14,183 nt of DNA from Cephalothrix spiralis (taxonomy: Eukaryota > Nemertea > Palaeonemertea > Archinemertea > Cephalotrichidae), in NCBI GenBank assembly GCA_032353305.1, contig JAUCNG010075551.1, positions 1-14,183 on the forward strand, given 5' to 3'. Below, one piece after another: positions 1 to 7,623 of this stretch. Within the stretch, counting starts at the first letter, position 1. Every line of letters begins with the position of its first letter. Made by a program: the position numbers and the translations under genes. The notes beneath the pieces are model-generated. The model did not search any database and was not told where the DNA came from. It was given only the letters and a program-made list of their open reading frames with translations.

Positions 1-1130
1 ATGAAACATTTTTACCAGGTTCTCACATTACTGATTAGGTATTTGAAAGAAAAATGTTGCGCTCATTGAAATCGGGTCGCTACATAGAAAACATGAAAAT
101 GATTGAATAAGAATAGAAAGCACTAACTTAAAGTCATATGTGAGATAACTTTAATACTAACTTATGTGACTGACGTGACATAATATTGATGGTCTTTTGT
201 TTTTTAAATTTCTCTAATTTCCAATCAATCCATAAACTTATCTATGAGAAAATATATTAACTTTGCCTTTAATGATCTTTGATGGCTTCCTCCGAGGCTA
301 CCTCCAGTTAAATTTTTGAATGTGGATGATGCAACTGGCGACGGAAAATCCTGAGCAGGTAAAAAGGCCAACTTGACGAATCAAAAATGTCGCTAACTTT
401 GATGAGCCATAAAAACGCAAAAAATTTAGTTATCGCTCTAAAAAGTTTTTATTTAGAACCAGAATGGGTTTTTGCAGGCCAAGTTAAGTTACCAAGGCTG
501 TGAACCCTTCAATATACAAAAGCTTAATTCGATTAAAGCCTAATTTTTAAAAAAAATCGAAAATGGGCAAAATAAGGTCTGAAAACAGCCGAAAGGGGTT
601 ATTTTTCGCTCGATATAATATTTAGACTTACTATTTCTGATTATTTTACATGTGATTTATGTGTCTTAACATTTTACATAAAAAGTATCACAATAAAGCT
701 TTGTTTTGGACAAAACAATTATACTCAGTCACGTCAGTCACACTTGCCTGTCACGTCAGTCACATTTCCTAATTGCTCTGATAGCCCAAAGCTTAAATAT
801 TTTTTGTATTTTCAATGCTCTAAAATATGCCCAAGGATGGGTATTTGTCAGTAAAAAAAACAAAGACCATGTATATACACTAACAGGATACGAAATTAAG
901 TGAGAGTAAAGGGTCATCAAAAATTACTGTTTCTGGCCGTCACGTCAGTCACGCTTCTATTTCAGCAATATCTCAGTAACTACCTGACCGAACTCAAAGA
1001 TTTTATCCATGCTTAAAGCTAACCTGTGTATCTATGTGTCACTGACATTTTTAAGCTTCAAATGAACATAAATTGGGAATGCCAAGCAGTTATGTAGTAG
1101 AAATGTCACGTCAGTCACATATGGAATGGC
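1..1130. other. AT-rich non-coding region with dispersed 14-bp motif
   Basis: No convincing gene is seen here. A 65-codon open frame at 706-903 is mostly low-complexity and partly made of the repeated motif, so I do not call it. The notable content is the 14-bp motif listed separately. The rest is AT-rich DNA with homopolymer runs. Confidence 0.6.
164..1120. repeat. Five copies of GTGACTGACGTGAC motif, outermost pair inverted
   Basis: The 14-mer GTGACTGACGTGAC occurs once on the plus strand (166-179) and four times as its complement GTCACGTCAGTCAC (728-741, 750-763, 939-952, 1105-1118). The outermost two extend to an exact 18-bp inverted pair, 164-181 and 1103-1120. The core contains TGACGTGA, similar to a CRE/bZIP half site. 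It could be a dispersed repeat, the ends of a roughly 957-bp element with internal subterminal copies, or a cluster of binding sites. The sequence does not decide between these. Confidence 0.7.
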
Positions 1131-1241
1131 CCCTAAATACATTTAGAAGTTTTTTGTCATTTTTTTTTGAATTTATTTCCCCAATGCTTTAAAATAACGT
1201 CTCCTAACGAATATATACCTAAAACTCAATAATAAACTTAC

Positions 1242-1301
1242 TTAATCGTCAGCATGTGCATTATCGTATAGATCTGCGATAACTCCACTTTGAGATTTTT
1301 T
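1242..1301 (-). CDS. Candidate small exon, unknown product
   Basis: On the minus strand a 60-nt segment lies between a CTGCAG acceptor (1302-1307) and a strong GTAAGT donor (1236-1241). In phase 0 it reads 19 codons ending in a TAA that sits exactly at the donor (…GVIADLYDNAHADD stop). In another phase it is open throughout and would splice onward. The polypyrimidine tract is poor and there is no neighbouring exon to support it. I do not recognise the peptide. It could be chance. Confidence 0.22.
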   Translation of the reverse strand, partial: KKSQSGVIADLYDNAHADD

Positions 1302-2206
1302 CTGCAGCTAGATTCCATATGGATTCATGAAATTTGAGAACGTGCTCCATTGCCCCAAGCAGTCATTATGCATGACCTGTAACTCTACAAATGACCCTCC
1401 TTGTTCATCAAAGTATACAATGAACCTTTCAGTTGAATCTGAAATTTCTTGGTTACGTTATTGTACAGTTTTTGTGTTGACAACATGGGTCAACCTATCA
1501 TGGTTGATATAATCGGGATTTCTCTGGGCCCTTAGACAGGGCAACATACCCTTAGACAGGGCAACATATAATGCACCTGGACTCCTACTGTCGAATGCCT
1601 TTGATCCCGGGTAAATTGTTATATAGCGATGGCAGGCCTCGTAGTTCTCCTAAAATTTAAGGATATCCTAAAATATGACCATTCCTTAGTCCTCGACTAG
1701 CAAAGATAAAAATTTCTCCAAAAATCTCATAAATCATATACATGTACTCATAAAATTTGATGAAAATGATGTATATAAAGAAAAAAGTGTCAAAAATATT
1801 CTCTCCTCGTCTTCGCTCGGCATAAAATCATTTTAGGTTTATTTGTGCAAAAAGTCGCTTGCCAAAATTAATGGTTAGAGAATTTTTATAAATTGCTGTG
1901 GAAGCTGATGATGCATTGATTTATTGTAAAGTAAAAATATGTTGGTAGTATTGAAGGAAAGTTATAAAAAATATCCGCTCATATTATCATAAAATCTCTT
2001 AAATTCTCTTAAAATATTGCTCGAAAGTCTCCTAAAATTAAGAAAAAAATCTCCTCAAATCCTAAAAGTGAGATATCTAGCAAAAATGACAATGAGGCCA
2101 TGACAAGAACAATCTTAATTTCTTTGTACGGGAATAATGATCAATAATTTTGGGTTTGGATCCAGAATAGTCAGCCCCGAATATTTTGTGAACTCCACTA
2201 TATATA
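1302..2206. other. Region without a recognised gene
   Basis: A 61-codon plus-strand frame (1327-1512) contains several cysteines but has no homologue I recognise and no splice support. From 1640 to 2090 the DNA has many degenerate copies of a CTCCTAAAAT-like phrase, as in an old simple or satellite-like repeat. Nothing else is supportable. Confidence 0.5.
1529..1568. repeat. Exact 20-bp tandem duplication
   Basis: Two adjacent identical 20-bp copies (1529-1548 and 1549-1568) beginning CCTTAGACAGG. It is a perfect direct duplication with no intervening base, so probably recent. Confidence 0.9.
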
Positions 2207-2207
2207 A

Positions 2208-2333
2208 GATAGTTTTCTTCCATCAAAATAAATAACATCGCAGATTATTGCTCGTGCTCTGTTGGAATTTTTCTTGGCACTCAACCGAGCTGGTGCTGCA
2301 GGCAGTGAGAGTAGCCAAGTATTCCTAGACCCG
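2208..2333 (-). pseudogene. Exon A, U1 copy (broken)
   Basis: The segment begins after a minus-strand acceptor (pyrimidine run then CCAG) and pairs with 5898-6029. In the frame beginning RV-EYLATLTAC, most differences between the two copies fall at third positions and many are synonymous, which points to a former coding exon. This copy has a TAG at 2325-2327, a 1-nt deletion relative to the other copy, a TAA, and a TGA (2281-2283) that is also present in the other copy. I do not recognise the product; it lies downstream of the SGNH-like exon in the transcription direction of the block. Confidence 0.5.
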
Positions 2334-2420
2334 CTGGAAAAAACAACATTATTTTAGCAATATTCCTACGGTCCCGTTCAAGTACAAACCAAATTCGATG
2401 TTAAGATTGACAGTTAGCGT

Positions 2421-2550
2421 AACATTGCAATTTACAGATATATAGAGTTCTTACTAGTCCACCAGCATATTTAAAAGAGGACTTTTTCACATGAATACCT
2501 TTAGTAATTGATACGATATTGCAATTGGATAATGCTCAGTATGTACAGAT
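2421..2550. repeat. 130-bp repeat, copy a
   Basis: It begins AACATTGCAATTTACAGATA and ends at CAGTATGTACAGAT. Similar copies lie at 3041-3180, 6122-6253 and 6254-6500. No coding sense is visible. In U3 two copies are directly adjacent, while in U1 they are separated by about 490 bp, so U1 probably gained an insertion between them. Confidence 0.8.
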
Positions 2551-3024
2551 CATGTTCCTTCTAGTAAGATTCGTACATTATTGTGATGAATTCTGTTGAT
2601 TTAGCCTTGACCGTTTTGAGTAAATTGACGTACCGGTACCTCAGTTTTTGTTAGACAGATTTGTGCCACCAAATTTATTTTATTTTGAAAGAGAATATAG
2701 AGCTGTTTTTAATAACATTGGGACACCCTGTACCGTACCTGTATAAGTCTTAGATGGCGTGAGACTTTGAAAATATCGCCCCTAGGATTAATTATTCTTA
2801 AAATTAAAAAATTAATTTTTGCATTATTTCTGCCCCCCCTGTATATATATATATACGATAAACAAAAACTACATTTTTTGTGGTTTCGTTTCTAGTCAAG
2901 ACAAATTGTAAATCATTAAGTCCATGATTACAAACATTGGCTATATTATTGCTGAAATAAAGTTAACAGTGATGATTATAACCTGGGAATTCTGTCCTTA
3001 ACCCTACCGTTTTTACCGATATGT
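2551..3024. mobile_element. Probable insertion splitting the repeat pair in U1
   Basis: Comparison with U3, where the two 130-bp repeats abut, shows about 474 extra bases here. ATGTTC occurs at both edges (about 2553 and 3021) and may be a 6-bp target duplication. Inside is GGGACACCCTGTA (2720-2732), which resembles the end of a mariner-type terminal repeat next to a TA, and a TA microsatellite (about 2841-2856). No transposase coding is visible. A deletion in U3 is the alternative. Confidence 0.4.
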
Positions 3025-3040
3025 TCATGCAAAATTATGT

Positions 3041-3180
3041 ACGTTGCAATTAACAGATATATATTATTAGAGTCCTTACAAGTCCACCAGCATCTTGAAA
3101 AGAGGACTTTTTTGATACGATTTTTGCAATTGGATAATGCTCAGTATGTGCAGATGTTATGCAAAATTATGTACATCAAC
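3041..3180. repeat. 130-bp repeat, copy b
   Basis: This is the second copy in U1, with the same order of sub-motifs as copy a (the GAGGACTTTTT and GGATAATGCTCAGTATGT segments). It ends with TTATGTACATCAACGAT, which is shared with 6482-6497 in U3. Confidence 0.8.
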
Positions 3181-3296
3181 GATAAAAATAAAACATTATT
3201 TTAAAAATTAAAGAGACATTATAAAGATGCATAGGGATATTATGAAAATATGTATTAAGAATTAAACTATGGACAAAATCCATTGCTGCACAATAT

Positions 3297-3596
3297 TTAT
3301 TGTACAACAGGTCCAACCCTGCATGCTGGCGTCAAATGAACACCATCCTCCGGGCGAACATAAATTTCATTTGGCTTACTCAACTCTGTGACGATTTCGA
3401 CGAAGTGTCCAGATATAGCTAATTTATTGTTGAGCAGGCCAACTCTGGCATTGTACTCTTGAATGGGCAGTTCTGAACGTGCTTTAAACCTACCGAAACT
3501 GCCAAAGATAAAAATCAATTTGGCTCTCTGGGCATATTCTGCTCGCCCGAGTTGATCCTCCTTTGTTCCTTTCATACCCAAGAATCGAAAAAGCAT
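3297..3596 (-). pseudogene. SGNH-hydrolase-like C-terminal exon, copy 1
   Basis: A 99-codon frame. Residues from about 26 on match the last third of an SGNH-type hydrolase domain: a hydrophobic strand (KLIFIFGSFGR), a conserved N in QEYNARV, a second strand (HFVEIV), and DGVHLTPA, the block that carries the catalytic Asp and His in this family. Family knowledge says such domains act as esterases and also occur inside some animal retroelements; activity here is not expected. Relative to copy 3, four extra bases follow the PA codons, shifting the frame and giving a short wrong tail. Differences from copy 2 are mostly third-position, so the sequence was once under selection. The GDS and GxND blocks are not in this exon. 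Confidence 0.6.
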
Positions 3597-3600
3597 TTAT

Positions 3601-3914
3601 TACTGCATGGCTTTCTTAGTCAATCGTCGTCTTCGGTGTCAAAGATAGCAATGAATTACAAAATTTGACAACTATATACGATCAAGACCCTCTTCTAACT
3701 TGTCGTACAGCGGGGTTGCTATGTGGTTTTTGCAAGAAGATCCCCTCATACACAGTATATATATATTTTTTTTATTCTCGTCCAGATTCTTACTGAACCG
3801 AGCTAGTCCGTGAAAATTACAAAGTGAACAGCACATTTCGAATGCATAACAGCTGATCTTTCGCTAGGATATTTATCGTGCTGAAATACAGGAAAATGTT
3901 TGCGAGACATGGCA
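3601..3914. other. U1-specific spacer, no gene
   Basis: A segment at 3606-3660, including GTCAATCGTCGTCTTC, is shared with 5850-5890 in U2. The remainder has an AT microsatellite near 3757-3770 and no supported gene. Confidence 0.5.
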
Positions 3915-4175
3915 CATTCCTTTACGGAGAAAAATCCACTTTTGTCTTTGAATCTGTTTTTTCACAAGATATATTTGCGAACAAAAACTGAATGGTGCGC
4001 ATGTGAGAAAACTTACAGATCGAAAATTCCTTCACGGAGAAAAATCAACCTTTGTCTTTGAATAAATAATAAGTAGGTTTATGCACGCAATCTGTTTTTC
4101 ACAAGGTAAATTTGCGAACAAAAAATGAATGGTGCGCATGTGAGAAAACTTATCAGCACTATTACAGATCGAAAA
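3915..4175. repeat. Imperfect tandem repeat, two units
   Basis: Unit 1 (about 3915-4025) and unit 2 (about 4026-4175) share ACGGAGAAAAATC, TTTGTCTTTGAAT, TTTGCGAACAAAAA, GAATGGTGCGCATGTGAG and ACAGATCGAAAA in order. Unit 2 is longer because it holds about 25-35 extra bases (near 4063-4090) and a short insert near 4153. A 75-codon minus-strand frame across unit 2 is not convincing as a gene. Confidence 0.85.
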
Positions 4176-4440
4176 TGCACAAATGCGACCTTTATTTTCA
4201 CCATCACATATAGAGATTTGTGTTGTAGAAAAACGCACAGACATAAAATCATGCTTCACATCTATACCACATAAATAAGCGGTAAACAGAACTCGTCAAA
4301 GGTCTCGAAATAAGCCATGAAAAATAAAGTAAAAGTTTAGTAGTCTTCGCTTATTTACCTTCATAACGTTTTGAGTCTAGAAATGTTGTTGAATAATGAT
4401 ACCTTCACCTTGTGAATATCAAGTACAAGGTAATAATTAT

Positions 4441-4649
4441 GCCTCTCGGTGGCAAAGTGGTAGAGAGTCGGTCTTTTAATTCGAAGGTCCAGGGTTCAAG
4501 ACCCGGACTGGATACTTCTTTCCATCTGGAAGAACATTGGGCAAGTTCTTCAGCGTATACTGCTTCTAGGGTGGCTCGGTCAGGTTAAATACGTTGAGTT
4601 GGACGCTGTCCCTCCCTTCGGGGTAAACCTATATAAATCTATAAAGCCT
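4441..4649 (+). mobile_element. tRNA-Lys-derived SINE
   Basis: The first 73 bases resemble a tRNA-Lys(TTT): an anticodon loop CTTTTAA, a box A TGGCAAAGTGG (4450-4460) and a box B GGTTCAAGACC (4493-4503), the internal RNA polymerase III promoter. The acceptor stem no longer pairs and no CCA or tRNA 3' end is present; about 135 bases of unrelated body follow, ending near a TATAAATCTATAAAGCC tail. The flanks GTAATAATT and ATTCAG are contiguous at 7510-7523 in U3, so U3 preserves the empty site and fixes the borders. A clear long target duplication was not found. Its LINE partner is unknown. Confidence 0.8.
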
Positions 4650-4904
4650 ATTCAGAGAATACCTTCATAGATGCGGAAAATATCTACTATTGTTATTCTT
4701 GTTCAACAAATCTTGGTTAAGTTATCACCGCACCCTGTGGCACTTTACCTCTGTCGACATTATCGTTGACTTGACATTGTCTTTGATTTCTCTGTAATTT
4801 ACAAATGCTTCAGATGGCCCTTGCTTCAGATGGTTTAAATCAGATTGTCTTATTTTAGAACAAGTCCACCAAAGAAATGGGCACATGGTGCTTAGTAATA
4901 TCAA
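4650..4904. other. Spacer between U1 and U2
   Basis: No gene or repeat can be supported. There is a short local repeat of GCTTCAGATGG (about 4806 and 4825). Confidence 0.5.
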
Positions 4905-5175
4905 GTCCGATATTTTTTTTAATGGATAGTAAAAAAGTTAAAAAAGTACAAAAAGGTTATTGCTGTAATTAGCAAGAGATTTCTGACAAAGATGAAAGTC
5001 TTTTACCAAATAATTCAGAAAGTTTATATATAGGACTCAATTATTTTTAAAATCCTGAAGCTTTAATTTCATTATTGATCACGCAACTCCAGTTTTGAGC
5101 GTAGTCGTATACAGAGATAAAATAATTTGGCATTTTCTCTGCTTGCTTTTGCTTGAGAGGAGTATGCAACAGGTC

Positions 5176-5523
5176 TTACCCAACTGACGTCAATTTCACT
5201 CCATGATGGTCCCCATCATCAGGGCGAATATATAATTGAGTCGCTCTACTCAACTCGGTGACGATTTCGACGAAGTGTCCAGATATAGCCAATTTATGGT
5301 TGAGTTCTATCACTCTGGCATTGTACTCTTGAATTGGCAGTTTTGAACGTGCTTTGAACCTACCGAAACTGCCAAAAATAAAAATCAATTTGGCCCCTCT
5401 TGTCATATTATGCTCGCCCGAGTTGATCCTCATTTTCTTCGATATTTCATACCAATTTATAAACTGCATGGCTTTCTTAAGAAAGGGGAGATGGTGGCTT
5501 GCATTTATTTGAAGTTCCAACAT
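5176..5523 (-). pseudogene. SGNH-hydrolase-like C-terminal exon, copy 2
   Basis: A 115-codon frame. Its core (KLIFIFGSFGRFKARSK, QEYNARV, HFVEIVTELS) is nearly the same as copy 1, with mostly third-position changes. The Asp-His block is disturbed: DDG is followed by an extra DHHGVK before LTS. About 43 bases present in copy 3 after the LTP-equivalent codons are missing here, so the frame stops early. The first 15 or so residues come from the inserted element at 5480-5848, so the ATG at 5521-5523 is not the ancestral start. It is a former exon of a duplicated gene or element. Confidence 0.6.
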
Positions 5524-5848
5524 ACACTGTTTTCTAAGTATGTCAGATAATGTTACGTATGCTCTGTTCTTGTTTGGTGGTATACTTTACTGATTCCAAA
5601 TGAGTACATTCAAACGATGTTAATCCTTATGGAAGTTGCGCCTCTACACGACAAGATTATTAGCATCGCTAATAGTCATTGAATTAAAAAAAGCTGATTG
5701 TGCATTTTGCATGTTTTAAAAGAGCATTGTACGGAATTCGACAAAATGGTTCAATATATAAGTTGTAGAAAAAAATTCATGAATTTGCATTATTAACTAG
5801 CTAGGCATCCTTAGTTCCACCACCAAGAGAGGCTACCGTGACTTCCCC
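5480..5848. mobile_element. TA-flanked insertion, MITE-like
   Basis: U1 reads GCTTTCTTAGTCAATCG (3607-3623) where U2 has the same bases interrupted by 369 bp between two TA dinucleotides (5478-5479 and 5849-5850). The insert starts AGAAAGGGGAG and ends CTTCCCC, giving a short inverted terminal match (AGGGGA and its complement) with weaker similarity just inside. TA duplication and short inverted ends fit a non-autonomous Tc1/mariner-like element. There is no coding sequence. The alternative is a deletion in U1. Confidence 0.45.
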
Positions 5849-5897
5849 TAGTCAATCGTCGTCTTCTCTGTTAAAGATAGCAATGAATTACATAATA

Positions 5898-6029
5898 TTA
5901 AAGATGGTTTTCTTCCATCAAAATAAATAATATTGCGGATAATTGCTCGTGCTCTGTGAGAATTTTCCTTGGCACTCATCCCAGCTGGTGCAGGCATGCA
6001 GTAAGAGTGACCAAGTATTCCTGGACCCG
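5898..6029 (-). pseudogene. Exon A, U3 copy
   Basis: This begins after a good acceptor (eight T then CAAG) and reads RVQEYLVTLTACLHQLG, then TGA (5976-5978), then VPRKILTEHEQLSAILF up to TAA. The U1 copy has the same TGA. Pure third-position changes dominate between the copies (for example CTT/CTC, GCA/GCC, GGA/GGT, AGG/AGA, TCC/TCT, GCA/GCG). This suggests purifying selection before the duplication became inactive. The TGA may be an inherited stop, or a lost codon such as TGG. The product is not recognised. An alternative frame is open longer, but its differences fall at first positions. Confidence 0.5.
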
Positions 6030-6121
6030 CTTGAAAAAAACAACAAAATTATTTTAGCAATATTCTTACGCTAGCGTCAACTGTACAAACCAAATTCGAC
6101 GTTAAGATTGACAGTTAGCAT

Positions 6122-6253
6122 AACATTGCAATTTACAGATATATAGAGTTCTTACTAGACCACAAGCTTCTTGAAAAGAGGACTTTTCAGTAATTGATAC
6201 ACTTTTTGCAATTGGATAATGCTCAGTATGTACAGATGCTATGCAAAATTACG
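6122..6253. repeat. 130-bp repeat, copy c
   Basis: Directly followed by copy d, so U3 holds the tandem arrangement. It is the closest match to copy a in sub-motif order. Confidence 0.8.
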
Positions 6254-6500
6254 AACATTGCAATTACAGATATATAGAGTTCTTACTAGTCTACCATCAA
6301 CAAAATTTACTCACCCCCATTGTAGATATATTTGAATCTGACATCCCAAACTTTTTATGCACAGATTAACGAAATTCAGCACCAAAACTTAACGACAAAA
6401 CTTAACGAGGACTTTTTCGCATGAATACCTTCAATAATTGATACGATTTTTGCAATTGGATAAGTATGTACAGATGCAAAATTATGTACATCAACGATGA
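6254..6500. repeat. 130-bp repeat, copy d, with internal insertion
   Basis: The same repeat, interrupted after TTCTTACTAGT by about 110 bases (roughly 6291-6405) that include two close copies of AAAACTTAACGA. After the insertion the repeat resumes at GAGGACTTTTT. Confidence 0.75.
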
Positions 6501-6652
6501 AACAAAAATTATTATTAAATTATAGGGACAATTTATATACATGTACATATAATATATTTATTTTTTTATAAAAATAAAAATATTTTTTTAAAAATGGATA
6601 GTAAAAAATTACAAAAAGGTAATTGCTGTAATAGGCAAAAAGCATTTTTTTG

Positions 6653-7065
6653 TTAAATCCTAAGGCTTTGATTCGTTCTGAACCACGCAACTCCAGTTTT
6701 GAACGATGTCGTATACTGAGATTTTAAAATGAATTTGGCATTTTCTCTGCTTGCTTTTGCTTGAGAGCAGCAAACTCTATTTGCCATTTGGGGTGAACAG
6801 TTCCAATATTTATTATGCAACATGTCTAACCCTGCTGGCGTCAAATGAACTCCATCGTCTGGGCGAATATATAATTCAGTTATAGCCTACTCAACTCGGT
6901 GACGGTTTCGACGAAGTGTCCAGATATAGCTAGCTAATTTTATGGTTGAGTTAGAACTATCAATCTGTCAATGTACTCTTGAACGGGCTTTAAACCTACT
7001 GCAACTGCCAAAATATAAATCAAATTGGCCCCTCTGGTCATATTCTGCTCGCCCGAGTTGATCCT
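6653..7065 (-). pseudogene. SGNH-hydrolase-like C-terminal exon, copy 3
   Basis: This copy keeps the most complete C-terminus. After PDDGVHLTPAGLDMLHNKY it continues about 45 residues to a TAA at 6653-6655. DGVHLTPAG is the typical Asp-x-x-His block of SGNH hydrolases. Upstream the frame is broken: relative to copies 1 and 2 a base is lost in the first strand, several bases are lost near the QEYN segment, and an extra TAG-containing stretch lies in 6945-6960. This is therefore a pseudogene copy. An AATAAA-like sequence lies downstream, at about 6545-6570 on the minus strand. It helps define the ancestral ending that copies 1 and 2 have lost. Confidence 0.6.
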
Positions 7066-7078
7066 CCTTTTCTTCGAT

Positions 7079-7227
7079 GTCACCTTGATTAACCTACCGA
7101 TATAGGGTGCTTCGCTTAAGCGACTCTATTGCATGCGGATCTTTCGGTTACTTTTCTAAATCGTATATTTCTATTTACATCCTACTCTATCATGGCCTCA
7201 TCACAAAAGATTGTATTGGTGAATGCA
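7079..7227. mobile_element. 149-bp insertion with 14-bp flanking repeats
   Basis: TCCTTTTCTTCGAT (7065-7078) and TCCTTTTCTTTGAT (7228-7241) flank 149 bases that are absent from the same place in U1 and U2. On the right side homology to copy 1 resumes (TTTCATACCCA, ATCGAAAAAGCATTT). A 13 of 14 flanking repeat fits a target-site duplication from retrotransposition, but I see no poly-A tail or tRNA-like head. The overlapping short plus-strand frames (7107-7383) are not supported as genes. Confidence 0.45.
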
Positions 7228-7623
7228 TCCTTTTCTTTGATATTTCATACCCAGGGATCGAAAAAGCATTTAAAGATTTACCGGTTTACGAACCACGGCT
7301 TTTTGAAATTTCAACGGCTGTTGACCTTAAGCTGTGGCTTATTTCAAGAGGTAGATAACACACACTTGGAGAGTCTGTTGTAAAGACAGCGCAACATAAC
7401 CCGAAATAAGCCATGAAAAATAAAGTAGAAGTTCAGTCTTCGCTTTATATATAACTTCATAACGTATTGAGCCTAGAGATGTTCTTGAATAATGATACTA
7501 TCACGTACAAGGTAATAATTCAGTGCGATACTACGTATAAACATTGATGATGAATTACCTGAATCAATGATTTTCTTATAGGGAGAACATTTTCCAGCTA
7601 AAGACCTTGTGATTTTCATGTAT

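Larger units (their letters stand above)
2207..4675 (-). repeat. Duplicated block U1
   Basis: U1 is the longest of three related blocks. Its left part (2207-2550) matches 5900-6250, its 3040-3600 part matches 6254-7078, and its right part (4305-4440) matches 7402-7519. It contains exon A (U1), two copies of a 130-bp repeat, one SGNH-like exon and an internal tandem repeat. Later insertions are a 474-bp stretch at about 2551-3024 and a SINE at 4441-4649. The orientation is given by the exons on the minus strand. Confidence 0.8.
4905..5900 (-). repeat. Duplicated block U2
   Basis: The left part (about 4918-5170) matches 6590-6775 of U3, with the same order of AATGGATAGTAAAAAA, ATTGCTGTAAT and ACGCAACTCCAGTTTTGA. 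The middle is SGNH-like copy 2. The right edge (5850-5890) matches 3615-3660 in U1. U2 then abuts the left edge of U3 at about 5900. It lacks the 130-bp repeats and exon A on its own left side. Confidence 0.75.
5900..7545 (-). repeat. Duplicated block U3
   Basis: This is the counterpart of U1 in the same orientation: exon A, paired 130-bp repeats, SGNH-like copy 3 and the tail block 7402-7519. It lacks the SINE and most of 3606-4300. Between 7275 and 7401 its sequence is unrelated to U1. Confidence 0.8.

Noticed and set aside
706-903. 65-codon plus-strand open frame
   Set aside because: Much of its start is the repeated GTCACGTCAGTCAC motif read as SRQSH; the rest is low-information AT-rich sequence with no splice or homology support.
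1327-1512. 61-codon plus-strand frame with cysteines (CMTCNSTNDPPC)
   Set aside because: It suggests a small cysteine-rich peptide but has no signal peptide, no repeated cysteine spacing and no neighbouring exon.
4032-4259. 75-codon minus-strand frame
   Set aside because: It lies over the tandem repeat, and the other repeat unit does not keep the frame in a convincing way.
4441-4513. Functional tRNA-Lys gene
   Set aside because: The boxes and anticodon loop are present but the acceptor stem does not pair and an unrelated body follows, so it is a SINE head.
7107-7383. Two overlapping plus-strand frames of 83 and 84 codons
   Set aside because: They run across the border of the 149-bp insert into unrelated DNA and have no coding signature.
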